From NCBI RefSeq assembly GCF_020687165.1, contig NZ_JAJEQC010000005.1: DNA of 64,000 nucleotides; one strand, written 5' to 3'. A program made the translations under genes and the position numbers. Positions 7,227 to 15,165 of the stretch are shown piece by piece. Every line of letters starts with the position of its first letter. Position 1 is the stretch's first letter. The DNA comes from Hominenteromicrobium mulieris. Its GTDB lineage: Bacteria > Bacillota > Clostridia > Oscillospirales > Acutalibacteraceae. The notes beneath the pieces were generated by a model, which ran no database searches, was not told where the DNA came from, and saw only the letters and a list, made by a program, of their open reading frames with translations.

Positions 7227-8357
7227 ATGTTAAAACCAATCATCACGCTCAAAGACATTGCAGTATCGTTTGACGGCGAGCAAGTCTTAAAGAACTTCAA
7301 CCTCACCATCGGTGACGGCGAGTTCGTAACACTGCTCGGACCCTCCGGCTGCGGCAAAACCACGGTTTTGCGCACCATCGGCGGCTTCGTCACACCGGAT
7401 AGCGGCGATGTCTTTTTTGGTGACGAGAAGATCAATAACGTGCCGCCGCATAAGCGCGCCGTCAATACGATTTTCCAAAAGTACGCGCTTTTCCCGCACC
7501 TGAACGTCTATGAAAACATCGCGTTCGGCATGCGTCTCAAAGGTAAGAAAGAAGACGAAATTCAAAAGACCGTCACCGAAATGCTGCATATGGTCAACTT
7601 AAACGGCATGGCGCACCGCGGTGTCGGCCAGCTTTCCGGCGGTCAGCAGCAGCGTGTTGCCATTGCGCGCGCCCTCGCAAACGAGCCGAAGGTGCTCCTC
7701 CTCGATGAGCCGCTTTCCGCGCTCGATTTAAAGCTGCGCAAGGATATGCAGAACGAACTCAAAAAAATCCAGCAGGCCATCGGCATCACGTTCATTTTCG
7801 TCACGCACGACCAGGAGGAAGCGCTCTCCATGAGTGACACGGTCGTCGTCATGGATAAGGGCGAAATTCAGCAGATCGGCTCGCCGATTGACATCTACAA
7901 CGAACCGAAAAACGCCTTCGTTGCGGACTTCATCGGCGAAAGCAATATCCTCGACGGCACCATGATCGAAGACTACCTCGTCGAGGTCGCCGGTCAGCGC
8001 TTCAAGTCGCTCGACAGCGGCTTCGGCAAAATGGCCCCGGTCGACGTCGTCATCCGCCCGGAGGATATCGACATCGTGCCCACCGGCTCCGCCGCCGCAC
8101 ACATCAACGGCGTCGTCACCAGCGTCACGTTTAAGGGCGTACACTATGAGATTATCGTCGATGTTGACGGCTTCAAGTGGATGATCCAGACGACCGACAG
8201 CGCCAACGTCGGCGATAAGATTGGCCTTGCGCTCACCCCGGACGACATTCACGTCATGGCGAAGTCCGTTTACTCCGGCACTATGGGCGATTACAGCACG
8301 TTCAGTGACGAAATGGAGGAAGCGCTCCAGGAGGAGGGCAGCGAACATGAGGACTAA
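7227..8357 (+). CDS. potA: Spermidine/putrescine ABC transporter ATP-binding protein
   Basis: The ATPase of a polyamine importer, 376 residues. Walker A is GPSGCGKT (38-45), the signature LSGGQQQR begins near 136, Walker B is VLLLDEP (about 156-162), and the switch His is in FVTHDQEEA. The C-terminal part from about 240 has the TOBE-type regulatory fold typical of PotA/MalK-like ATPases. The ATG at 7227 is nine bases after AAAGGGG; the in-frame ATG at 7218 abuts the ribosome site and is too close. It is the first gene of a tightly packed operon: potB begins 11 bases before the potA stop. Confidence 0.95.
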   Translation: MLKPIITLKDIAVSFDGEQVLKNFNLTIGDGEFVTLLGPSGCGKTTVLRTIGGFVTPDSGDVFFGDEKINNVPPHKRAVNTIFQKYALFPHLNVYENIAFGMRLKGKKEDEIQKTVTEMLHMVNLNGMAHRGVGQLSGGQQQRVAIARALANEPKVLLLDEPLSALDLKLRKDMQNELKKIQQAIGITFIFVTHDQEEALSMSDTVVVMDKGEIQQIGSPIDIYNEPKNAFVADFIGESNILDGTMIEDYLVEVAGQRFKSLDSGFGKMAPVDVVIRPEDIDIVPTGSAAAHINGVVTSVTFKGVHYEIIVDVDGFKWMIQTTDSANVGDKIGLALTPDDIHVMAKSVYSGTMGDYSTFSDEMEEALQEEGSEHED

Positions 8358-9165
8358 GCTCATCTCTGCCCCATACACGATCTGGATGACGCTGTTCATC
8401 ATCGTGCCCATGGGTCTTGTGGCATTCTTTGCCTTTACCGATAAAAGCGGCGCTTTTACGTTAGATAACATCGCGCGCGTCGGCCAGTATTCCAACGTCT
8501 TCCTGCGTTCCATCTGGCTCGGCGCACTCGCAACGTTTATTTCGCTTCTGCTCGGCTACCCGCTCGCGTATACCATCGCCAAAGCGGCGCCGAACCGCCA
8601 GAGCTTCCTCATTTTGCTCATCATGCTGCCCATGTGGATGAACTTCCTGCTGCGCACCTACGCATGGATGTCCCTCCTTGAGGATAACGGCCTCATCAAC
8701 AATATGCTCGCCGCCGTCGGTCTGCCGCGCATCCACATGATCAACACCGCGGGCGCAGTCGTCCTCGGCATGGTGTATAACTACATCCCGTACATGATCC
8801 TGCCCATTTACTCTGTGCTCACCAAAATCGACAACAGCGTTATCGAAGCTGCGCAGGATCTCGGTGCAAACAACCGCAATGTCTTCCTTAAAGTTGTCCT
8901 GCCCATGAGCATGCCCGGTGTCATTTCCGGCGTTACCATGGTGTTCGTGCCCGCTGTTTCCACATTTATTATCTCTAAAATGCTCGGTGGCGGCGGAAAC
9001 CTGCTCATCGGCGACCTCATCGATATGCAGTTCCTCGGCTCGGCGTATAACCCGAACCTCGGCTCTGCCATTTCACTTGTCCTCATGGTCATCATTCTCA
9101 TCTGCATGGGCATCATGAACCAGTTCGACGACGGTGAAAATGTGGGAGGAGGTATGATTCTGTGA
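8347..9165 (+). CDS. potB: Spermidine/putrescine ABC transporter permease PotB
   Basis: A 272-residue inner-membrane permease with about six membrane segments and the EAA-type ATPase-contact loop VIEAAQDLGANNRNVFLKVVLPMSMPG. With PotC it forms the channel through which polyamines delivered by PotD enter the cell. The ATG at 8347 overlaps the end of potA by 11 bases and follows GGAGGAGGG, indicating coupled translation. An in-frame extension upstream into potA (from 8221) lacks a ribosome site and would add non-homologous residues. Confidence 0.93.
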   Translation: MRTKLISAPYTIWMTLFIIVPMGLVAFFAFTDKSGAFTLDNIARVGQYSNVFLRSIWLGALATFISLLLGYPLAYTIAKAAPNRQSFLILLIMLPMWMNFLLRTYAWMSLLEDNGLINNMLAAVGLPRIHMINTAGAVVLGMVYNYIPYMILPIYSVLTKIDNSVIEAAQDLGANNRNVFLKVVLPMSMPGVISGVTMVFVPAVSTFIISKMLGGGGNLLIGDLIDMQFLGSAYNPNLGSAISLVLMVIILICMGIMNQFDDGENVGGGMIL

Positions 9166-9977
9166 AAACGGCTTCCAAAGTCTATACGGCGCTCATTTTC
9201 ATCTTTCTTTACGCGCCCATCATCGTGCTCATCATCTTCTCGTTCAACGATACGGATACCGCAAGCCGCACCCAGTTTTCCGGCTTTACACTGCGCTGGT
9301 ATCAGCGCCTGTTTGAGGATCGCTATATTCTGGAGGCGCTGCTCAATACATTGATCATCGCCGTCGTTTCCGCGTTCGCTTCCACTGTACTCGGCACCAT
9401 GGCGGCGGTCGGTATCAACCGCATGAAGCGTATGCCGAAAAAGGTCATGATGAACATCACCAATTTTCCCATGGTCAACCCGGAAATCGTCACCGGTGTT
9501 TCCATGATGCTTCTGTTCGTCGCGGCAGTCAGCCTGTTCGGCGGCAAAAGCCTCGGCATGGCGTCGCTCATCATCGCGCACATCACGTTCTGCCTGCCGT
9601 ATGTCATCCTGTCCGTTCTGCCGAAGCTGCGCCAGATGAACCCGAACCTCTTCGAGGCCGCGCAGGATCTCGGCTGCCCGCCGGTACGCGCGTTCTTTAA
9701 AGTCGTGCTGCCGGAGATCATGCCCGGCATCGTCACCGGCATGATCATGGCGTTCACGCTCTCCATCGATGATTTCGTCATCAGCTACTTCACAAGCGGC
9801 ACCACGCAGACGCTGCCCATCTACATTTATTCCATGACGAGAAAGCGCATCTCCCCGGAGATCAACGCGCTTTCCACCGTGCTCTTTGTGTGCATCATGC
9901 TCTTGCTCATCATCATCAATGTCCGCCAGGGACGTGAAGAGCGCCGTGCCAAAAAGGCAGAAAGGGAGCGTGCCTGA
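9162..9977 (+). CDS. potC: Spermidine/putrescine ABC transporter permease PotC
   Basis: A 271-residue partner permease with about six membrane segments and the EAA loop LFEAAQDLGCPPVRAFFKVVLPEIMPG. It starts at GTG (9162), which overlaps the potB stop as GTGA and lies nine bases after GGAGGAGG. The C-terminal tail is basic (RQGREERRAKKAERERA). Its strict spacing with potB and potD implies one transcript and equal expression of the two permeases. Confidence 0.93.
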   Translation: MKTASKVYTALIFIFLYAPIIVLIIFSFNDTDTASRTQFSGFTLRWYQRLFEDRYILEALLNTLIIAVVSAFASTVLGTMAAVGINRMKRMPKKVMMNITNFPMVNPEIVTGVSMMLLFVAAVSLFGGKSLGMASLIIAHITFCLPYVILSVLPKLRQMNPNLFEAAQDLGCPPVRAFFKVVLPEIMPGIVTGMIMAFTLSIDDFVISYFTSGTTQTLPIYIYSMTRKRISPEINALSTVLFVCIMLLLIIINVRQGREERRAKKAERERA

Positions 9978-11191
9978 TGAAAAAGAAATTTTTTGCCGTC
10001 TTTTTTGCGCTTCTGGTGCTCTGCACCGCAGTCGTACCCGTCTTTGCCGATGAAGCCGACGACTGGAATTTTTCCGAAGAATACCCCACCGCAGAGCCCA
10101 CCGGTGTGACCATCAATGTCTACAACTGGGGCGAGTATATTTCAAACGGCACCGAGGGCTCGCTGGATGTCAATGCCGAGTTCACCCGTCGCACCGGCAT
10201 CGAGGTCAACTACACCACGTTCGACAGCAACGAGTCGCTGTACTCCAAACTCGCAGGCGGCGGCGCAAGCTACGATGTCATTGTCCCGTCCGATTACATG
10301 ATCTCAAAGCTCATGAACGAGAACATGCTCGCGGAGCTGGATTTCAGCAATATCCCGAATTTCGAGTACATCGACGAGCAGTTCCGAAACCCCGATTACG
10401 ACCCCGAAAACAAATTCTCCGTGCCGTACACATGGGGCACCGTCGGCCTGTTCTATAATACCGATTATGTCACCGAGCCCGTCACCAGCTGGTCTATTTT
10501 GTGGGACGAGCAGTACAGCGGCAAGATTTTGATGTTCGATAACCCGCGCGACGCGTTCGCCATCGCACAGGAGCGCCTCGGCTTCTCCCTCAATTCCACC
10601 GACGAAAGCGAGTGGGAGCAGGCGGCTATGCTTTTAAAAGAGCAGAAGCCCCTCGTACAGGCGTACGTCATGGATCAGATTTTTGACAAAATGGAAAGCG
10701 GTGAAGCGTGGCTTGCACCGTACTATTCCGGCGATGCCGGCACGCTTGTCGAAAACAACGAAAACATCAAGTTCATCGTCCCGGAAGAGGGCACGAACTA
10801 CTTTGTCGATGCCATGTGCATCCCGGCAACGGCCGAGCACAAAAAAGAAGCCGAACTGTACATCAACTTCATGTGTGACCCCGAAATTTCCGGTGCGAAC
10901 ATGGATTTCGTCGGCTACGCCACCCCGGAGACCGCCGCGAAAGACTATCTTGATCCCGACGCCGTCGCAAATCCCATCTACTACCCGGATCAGGACGTGC
11001 TCGACCGCACGGAGGTTTTCGTCAATCTCCCGAGCGAGACGAGCAATCTGCTCGATACACTCTGGGCAGAGGTCAAAATGGGCGGCCCCGGCCAATCCGC
11101 GGTTCTCATCGCCATCATCTTAGTCTTCCTCGCAGTCTACATCGCCATCATCATCTGGAAAAAACAAAAGCGCAAGCGCGAGATGATGTAA
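9977..11191 (+). CDS. potD: Polyamine-binding protein PotD with C-terminal membrane anchor
   Basis: The extracytoplasmic substrate-binding protein of the importer, 404 residues. It has a signal peptide (MKKKFFAVFFALLVLC..., likely cut at AFA/DEA near 26), then the PotD fold beginning with VTINVYNWGEYI and containing DVIVPSDYMISKL. A conventional lipobox is absent: the only Cys (Cys16) sits in LLVLC-TA, without a small residue before it. Instead residues about 376-395 form a membrane helix (VLIAIILVFLAVYIAIIIW) followed by a basic tail, so the protein is probably held by its C-terminus. The ATG overlaps the potC stop (TGATG). Confidence 0.92.
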   Translation: MKKKFFAVFFALLVLCTAVVPVFADEADDWNFSEEYPTAEPTGVTINVYNWGEYISNGTEGSLDVNAEFTRRTGIEVNYTTFDSNESLYSKLAGGGASYDVIVPSDYMISKLMNENMLAELDFSNIPNFEYIDEQFRNPDYDPENKFSVPYTWGTVGLFYNTDYVTEPVTSWSILWDEQYSGKILMFDNPRDAFAIAQERLGFSLNSTDESEWEQAAMLLKEQKPLVQAYVMDQIFDKMESGEAWLAPYYSGDAGTLVENNENIKFIVPEEGTNYFVDAMCIPATAEHKKEAELYINFMCDPEISGANMDFVGYATPETAAKDYLDPDAVANPIYYPDQDVLDRTEVFVNLPSETSNLLDTLWAEVKMGGPGQSAVLIAIILVFLAVYIAIIIWKKQKRKREMM

Positions 11192-11216
11192 CAACTGCGT
11201 CAATAGAAGTATATTG

Positions 11217-11251
11217 AAAGCTCTTCGAAAATCACTTTCGGAGAGCTTTTT
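11217..11251 (+). terminator. Terminator of the pot operon
   Basis: AAAGCTCTTCGAAA (11217-11230) pairs with TTTCGGAGAGCTTT (11236-11249), followed by further T. Confidence 0.85.
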
Positions 11252-11271
11252 CTCTGTCTGGGCTTTTTATC

Positions 11272-11406
11272 AAAAGGCTTCGCCTTTTTAGGAAACCCAT
11301 GCAACTGGGTTTCCTAGTTTTGGTGTAGGTAAAAGGTGTTTTGTCGGCTGTGGACGACGGCTTAGGGCGCTGCCCTAAGAACCTGCAAGCTTTTGAAAAA
11401 GCTTGC
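11272..11406. repeat. Array of four near-perfect hairpins (intergenic repeat element)
   Basis: Four exact inverted repeats follow one another: AAAAGGC-ttc-GCCTTTT (11272-11288), AGGAAACCCA/TGGGTTTCCT (11290-11315), CTTAGGGC-gct-GCCCTAAG (11361-11379) and GCAAGCTTTT/AAAAGCTTGC (11385-11406). A weaker GTCG/CGAC stem lies between the second and third. The stretch is non-coding and lies between the pot terminator and the next promoter. It resembles dispersed intergenic hairpin repeats of clostridial genomes. Confidence 0.6.
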
Positions 11407-11432
11407 GCAAAACTTTTTACGTTCTTAGCGTC

Positions 11433-11461
11433 TTGCAATTTCCTCTGCACCTCGGTATAAT
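11433..11461 (+). promoter_or_regulatory. Promoter of the DUF4867 gene
   Basis: TTGCAA (11433-11438) and TATAAT (11456-11461) are 17 bases apart. Confidence 0.7.
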
Positions 11462-11499
11462 GTGGTTAGATTCAAAACAGAAAGCAAGGATGAAAAACC

Positions 11500-12111
11500 A
11501 TGAAAATTCAGAATGTTTCGGATGCCGCTTTTAAGAAGTACGGCAAAGTCATCACGGGGCTCGATTGCTCCGACATTATCGCCGCCATGGCGGAAACGCC
11601 CTGCCCTGAGAACGTCGTCTATGTGCCCGGTGCAGAATCTCTCGAAAGCTGCGCGTCCGCCAAAGGCATCGCCTACACGCTCTACGGCGGCATGCCTGTG
11701 CAGATTGGCTACTGCAACGGCAACAACCATAAGTTAAACGGTCTCGAATATCACCGCGATAGTGAAGTAAACATCGCCGTCACCGACCTCATCCTGCTCA
11801 TCGGCTCCGAGCAGGACATCGAAAACGGCAAGTACGATACGTCTAAGGTCGAAGCGTTCCTCGTGCCCGCCGGCACCGTTATCGAGGTTTACGCCACCAC
11901 GCTGCACTATGCGCCGTGCAATGCAAACGACGGCGGCTTCAAGTGCGTCGTCGCGCTGCCGAAGGGCACGAACACCGACATCGAAAAGCGCGCGCCGAAG
12001 ACCGAGGAAGACAAAATGCTTTTCGCCCGCAACAAGTGGCTGCTTATGCACCCGGAAGCGGCAGAAGAGGGTCAGTACGTCGGCCTTGTCGGCGAAAACA
12101 TCTGCGTTTGA
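11500..12111 (+). CDS. DUF4867 family protein (cupin-like)
   Basis: A 203-residue soluble protein that I recognise as the DUF4867 family of Firmicutes, thought to have a cupin-type barrel. Visible family features are VYVPG.ESLE near residue 40, the YGGMPVQIGYCNGNN segment, LNGLEYHRDSEVNIAVTDLILLIG and the VPAGTVIEVYATTLHYAPC segment. His and Glu residues in the last two could bind a metal. DUF4867 genes often sit beside sugar-catabolism genes, but there is none here. AAGGA lies nine bases before the ATG. It is a single gene between promoter and terminator; the substrate is unknown. Confidence 0.8.
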   Translation: MKIQNVSDAAFKKYGKVITGLDCSDIIAAMAETPCPENVVYVPGAESLESCASAKGIAYTLYGGMPVQIGYCNGNNHKLNGLEYHRDSEVNIAVTDLILLIGSEQDIENGKYDTSKVEAFLVPAGTVIEVYATTLHYAPCNANDGGFKCVVALPKGTNTDIEKRAPKTEEDKMLFARNKWLLMHPEAAEEGQYVGLVGENICV

Positions 12112-12142
12112 TTTGCGTAGAACGCCGTAAAACCGAACAACC

Positions 12143-12180
12143 GGGGCATACCGCACGGCACGGTGCAGTATGCCCCTTTT
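12143..12180 (+). terminator. Terminator after the DUF4867 gene
   Basis: GGGGCATAC (12143-12151) pairs with GTATGCCCC (12168-12176) with an inner GCAC/GTGC stem, followed by TTTT. Confidence 0.8.
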
Positions 12181-12214
12181 CGCTCAAAATCTATCCATAA
12201 TTAGGGGGAGACCC

Positions 12215-13126
12215 ATGACATTTTATGATCTGCTCTGGTATTTTACCATTTATTCGTTTTTAGGCTGGTGCTCGGAGGTCATTTTTGCCACCGTCACCAC
12301 CGGCAAGTTCGTCAACCGCGGCTTCTTAAATGGCCCCGTGTGCCCCATCTACGGCTTTGGCATGTCGCTCGTGTTGCTCGTTTTGCTGCCGTTTTCGGAT
12401 AACATCCCCTTGCTGTTTATCGGCGGCGCGCTGCTCACCAGCGCCATCGAGCTTGTCGGCGGTTGGGCGCTCAAAAAATTCTTCCACACCACGTGGTGGG
12501 ACTATTCCAACCAGCCCTTCAACCTCGGCGGCTATATTTGCTTAAAATTCAGCATCCTCTGGGGCCTGTGTGTCGTCGTCGTCATTCGCATTGTTCATAC
12601 GGCTATCGCGTCTCTCGTGCACTGGATTCCCTTCACGCTCGGCGCAATTCTGGTCGGTATTTTCATCGCGCTGTTTATCACGGATACCATCGTCACCGTG
12701 CTTACCATCCGCAAGCTCAACGAAAAGCTCACCGTCATCAACGATATGTCCGCGCGTCTGCGCAAAGAGAGCGACGCTATCTCGAACGGCCTCGGTCGCC
12801 TGACGCTCCTTGCAGACGAGAAGATCACCGAGCAGAAGCAGGAGTTCAACGAAAAAGCCCGCCCTGTCCTCGAAGAGAAGCTTCAGGCACAGCGCGCTCA
12901 GCTTTCGGAGAAGTACGAAGAATACCGTGCGTCGCTGGAAGACCGCCGTGTGAAAGCACAGAAGTCTGCCGAAGACCTCCGTGCCCAGTGGAACAGCGTT
13001 ACCTCCAAGCTCCAGCGTCATACCCAGCGCCGTTTGCTGCGCGCCTTCCCGACCATGAAAAACGACCGCACAGACGAAGCACTGCGCCGCTTGCGTGCGT
13101 GGATGGATGAAAAGAAGGAAAACTGA
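12215..13126 (+). CDS. PF06541-type membrane protein with C-terminal coiled coil
   Basis: A 303-residue protein whose N-terminal half matches the putative ABC-transporter type IV family (PF06541/CmpB-like): FYDLLWYFTIYSFLGWCSEV, the signature GFLNGPVCPIYGFG, and five or so membrane segments to about residue 170. The second half (about 180-270) is a charged helical region rich in Glu, Lys, Arg and Gln, likely a cytoplasmic coiled coil. GGGGGA lies a few bases before the ATG at 12215. It overlaps the phosphopantetheinyl transferase gene by one base (TGATG), so the two are cotranslated. The transport role of the family is unproven. Confidence 0.8.
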   Translation: MTFYDLLWYFTIYSFLGWCSEVIFATVTTGKFVNRGFLNGPVCPIYGFGMSLVLLVLLPFSDNIPLLFIGGALLTSAIELVGGWALKKFFHTTWWDYSNQPFNLGGYICLKFSILWGLCVVVVIRIVHTAIASLVHWIPFTLGAILVGIFIALFITDTIVTVLTIRKLNEKLTVINDMSARLRKESDAISNGLGRLTLLADEKITEQKQEFNEKARPVLEEKLQAQRAQLSEKYEEYRASLEDRRVKAQKSAEDLRAQWNSVTSKLQRHTQRRLLRAFPTMKNDRTDEALRRLRAWMDEKKEN

Positions 13127-13638
13127 TGCGTCGCTATGTGGAAAACGTTCCGCCCTCGCTCACGCAAAAGGAGCTGCATGACCGTGCCTACGCACTTTTG
13201 TATCGCGTCTTAAAGGACGAGTGGGGCATCGCATCGCCCGTTGTGGAAAAAACTCCGCTCGGCAAGCCGTATTTAAAAGGGGAGAACATGCCCCATATCA
13301 GCCTGAGCCACACGAAGGGCATCGTTTGCTGCGCCGTGTCGCGGAAAAATGTCGGCATCGATGCCGAATATCCCCGCCGCGTGCGGGGGAGTGCCGCAGA
13401 GCGCGTCTGTACGCCCGCAGAGCTTTGGGACATACAAAGCAGCCCCAATCCCGCCGCGCGCTTTCTGGCGTACTGGACGCTCAAAGAGAGCATCGCCAAG
13501 TGCCGCGGCACCGGCCTTTCGGAATCGTTCCAAAACTACGAGATCACCTTTCAGAACGGCATGCCGCATCTTAACGGCTACACGCTCTTTTTCGAGCAGT
13601 ACGGCGTGCATTTTCTCGCCGCCGCCGAGGAAGCATAA
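13126..13638 (+). CDS. 4'-phosphopantetheinyl transferase superfamily protein
   Basis: Transfers the phosphopantetheine arm of CoA to a carrier-protein serine. The 170-residue, Sfp-like protein has ISLSHTKGIVCCAVS (substrate region), the metal motif VGIDAE (near 80) and WTLKESIAK (near 126), equivalent to the WxxKEA signature. It is shorter than Sfp (about 220), with a reduced N-terminal lobe but all catalytic motifs. There is no polyketide or peptide synthetase gene in the window, so the target could be elsewhere or a fatty-acid carrier. The ATG overlaps the upstream stop by one base. Confidence 0.88.
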   Translation: MRRYVENVPPSLTQKELHDRAYALLYRVLKDEWGIASPVVEKTPLGKPYLKGENMPHISLSHTKGIVCCAVSRKNVGIDAEYPRRVRGSAAERVCTPAELWDIQSSPNPAARFLAYWTLKESIAKCRGTGLSESFQNYEITFQNGMPHLNGYTLFFEQYGVHFLAAAEEA

Positions 13639-13713
13639 AGCATAGCCGCCCCGCATACCTATGACCGAAAAGAAAGTCTTACCCGGTTTTCTGCGGTGAA
13701 AGGTGGCAGCAAT

Positions 13714-14259
13714 ATGATTGTATCGCTCGGCGCGAACAAAAAACGAATTTTGGCGGTGCTTGTGCTCATCGCCATAGCCGTCAGCGCGTTTTTCCTCATC
13801 CCGCGCGGCGAAAAGCGGCAGACATTCCCCGGTATGACGGGGGAGGAGCGCCTCGCGTTTTTAACGTCCTTCGGCTGGGAGGCAGAAGCGGAGCCGCAGG
13901 ATGTGCGCGAGGTCGTCATCCCCGCAAAATTCAACGATGTCTATGCGGCGTATAATACGATGCAGCAGGCGCAGGGTTTCGACCTTTTGCCCTATGCCGG
14001 CGAAAAGTGCACGCAATACCGCTACCGCATCACAAACTACCCGAATACGCCCGATGGCGTCTTCGCAACGCTCCTCGTCTTTGAAGGCAATATCATCGGC
14101 GGCGATGTCGCGTCCGGCGCAGAGGATGGTTTCATGCACGGCTTTGCGGCAGACAGCGCCCGCTATGAGATGCCGAAGTCGGTCATCAAAGAGAGCGCGT
14201 CGCCCGCGCCGGACACCGGCGAATCCACACAAAATCCAACGGAAAGTGAAACAACATGA
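13714..14259 (+). CDS. DUF4830-like exported/membrane protein
   Basis: A 181-residue protein with an N-terminal membrane anchor (residues about 9-30, RILAVLVLIAIAVSAFFLI). The following domain (ERLAFLTSFGWEAEAEPQDVREVVIPAKFNDVYAAYNTMQQAQGFDLLPYAGEKCTQYRYRITNYP) I recognise as the DUF4830 type of Clostridia. The C-terminus is a flexible Ser/Pro/Thr-rich tail. The ATG at 13714 is seven bases after AAAGGTGG; an in-frame GTG at 13696 precedes that site and is rejected. Its stop overlaps the start of the pseudouridine synthase gene (ATGA). The function is unknown; it is probably outside the membrane. Confidence 0.78.
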   Translation: MIVSLGANKKRILAVLVLIAIAVSAFFLIPRGEKRQTFPGMTGEERLAFLTSFGWEAEAEPQDVREVVIPAKFNDVYAAYNTMQQAQGFDLLPYAGEKCTQYRYRITNYPNTPDGVFATLLVFEGNIIGGDVASGAEDGFMHGFAADSARYEMPKSVIKESASPAPDTGESTQNPTESETT

Positions 14260-14975
14260 GACTCGATAAATTCCTTTCAAACGAAAATATCGGCAGCCGC
14301 AAGGCGGTCGGCACGCTGGTGCGCAGCGGTGCCGTCGCCGTCAACGGACAAGCCGTGCGCAAAAGCGATATCCAGATCGATCCCGAAAAGGACGAGATCA
14401 CCGTCAACGGGAAGCCCGTGCGGTACAGCGCGTTTGTGTACATCATGCTCTATAAGCCCTCGGGCGTGCTCACCGCCACGCGTGACAGCCGCGCAGAGAC
14501 CGTCTTAGACCTCCTGCCGCCGGAGCTTAAGCGCCGCGATCTGTTCCCTGCAGGCCGTCTCGATAAGGACACCACCGGCCTTCTCGTTTTAACGAACGAC
14601 GGCGAGTACGCCCACCGCATGTTGGCGCCGAAAAGCCACGTCTGGAAGCGTTACCGCGCTACGCTCGACCTGCCCGCCGAAGAAAGCGACATCGCTCGCT
14701 TTGCCGCCGGCATCAAAAGCGGCGAAAATGAGTTCGCCCCTGCCGTGCTCGAAATCAGTAAGGACGATCCTCACATCGCGTGGACGGAAATTCGGGAGGG
14801 AAAGTTCCATCAGGTCAAGCGTATGTTTTCAGCGTGCGGCAAGACCGTCACGGCCCTTCACCGCGAATCCATCGGCGCTTTAACGCTCGATCCCACACTT
14901 ACGCCCGGCGAAGCGAAAATTCTCGATCCGAACGCCGCAGCGTTGGTTTTTGAAAAACCTGCACAAATAATCTGA
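14256..14975 (+). CDS. rsuA: RsuA/RluB-family pseudouridine synthase
   Basis: Isomerises a uridine in rRNA; by similarity and length (239 residues) it is closest to RsuA, which makes pseudouridine 516 in 16S rRNA. An S4 RNA-binding domain occupies about 1-60 (MRLDKFLSNENIGSRKAVGTLVRSGAVAVNG). The catalytic domain follows, with the active-site Asp in AGRLDKDTTGLLVLTNDG (about Asp103) and the late motif EGKFHQVKRMF. The start overlaps the DUF4830 stop by four bases. RluB/RluE-type specificity cannot be excluded. Confidence 0.9.
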   Translation: MRLDKFLSNENIGSRKAVGTLVRSGAVAVNGQAVRKSDIQIDPEKDEITVNGKPVRYSAFVYIMLYKPSGVLTATRDSRAETVLDLLPPELKRRDLFPAGRLDKDTTGLLVLTNDGEYAHRMLAPKSHVWKRYRATLDLPAEESDIARFAAGIKSGENEFAPAVLEISKDDPHIAWTEIREGKFHQVKRMFSACGKTVTALHRESIGALTLDPTLTPGEAKILDPNAAALVFEKPAQII

Positions 14976-15051
14976 ACAAAAAGCATCAAGAATTTTTGCC
15001 GTTTATTTATTTTAACTAAACTCAAAGGAAAAAGTTTGGGCAAATAAGGAC

Positions 15052-15080
15052 TGTTCAGGGACCCGATTTTCTGCTATACT
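15052..15080 (+). promoter_or_regulatory. Promoter of the MsmX-type ATPase gene
   Basis: A good -10, TATACT (15075-15080), has only a weak -35 (TGTTCA, 15052-15057) at 17 bases. The leader is about 80 bases and ends in AGGAGG. Confidence 0.45.
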
Positions 15081-15165
15081 TAGTGCATTGAAAAGAGACG
15101 TTGTTCGTCACATATGGCTGCCAGGCTCTGACGTATAACAACCTATCATCAGGAGGAAAAATCTT

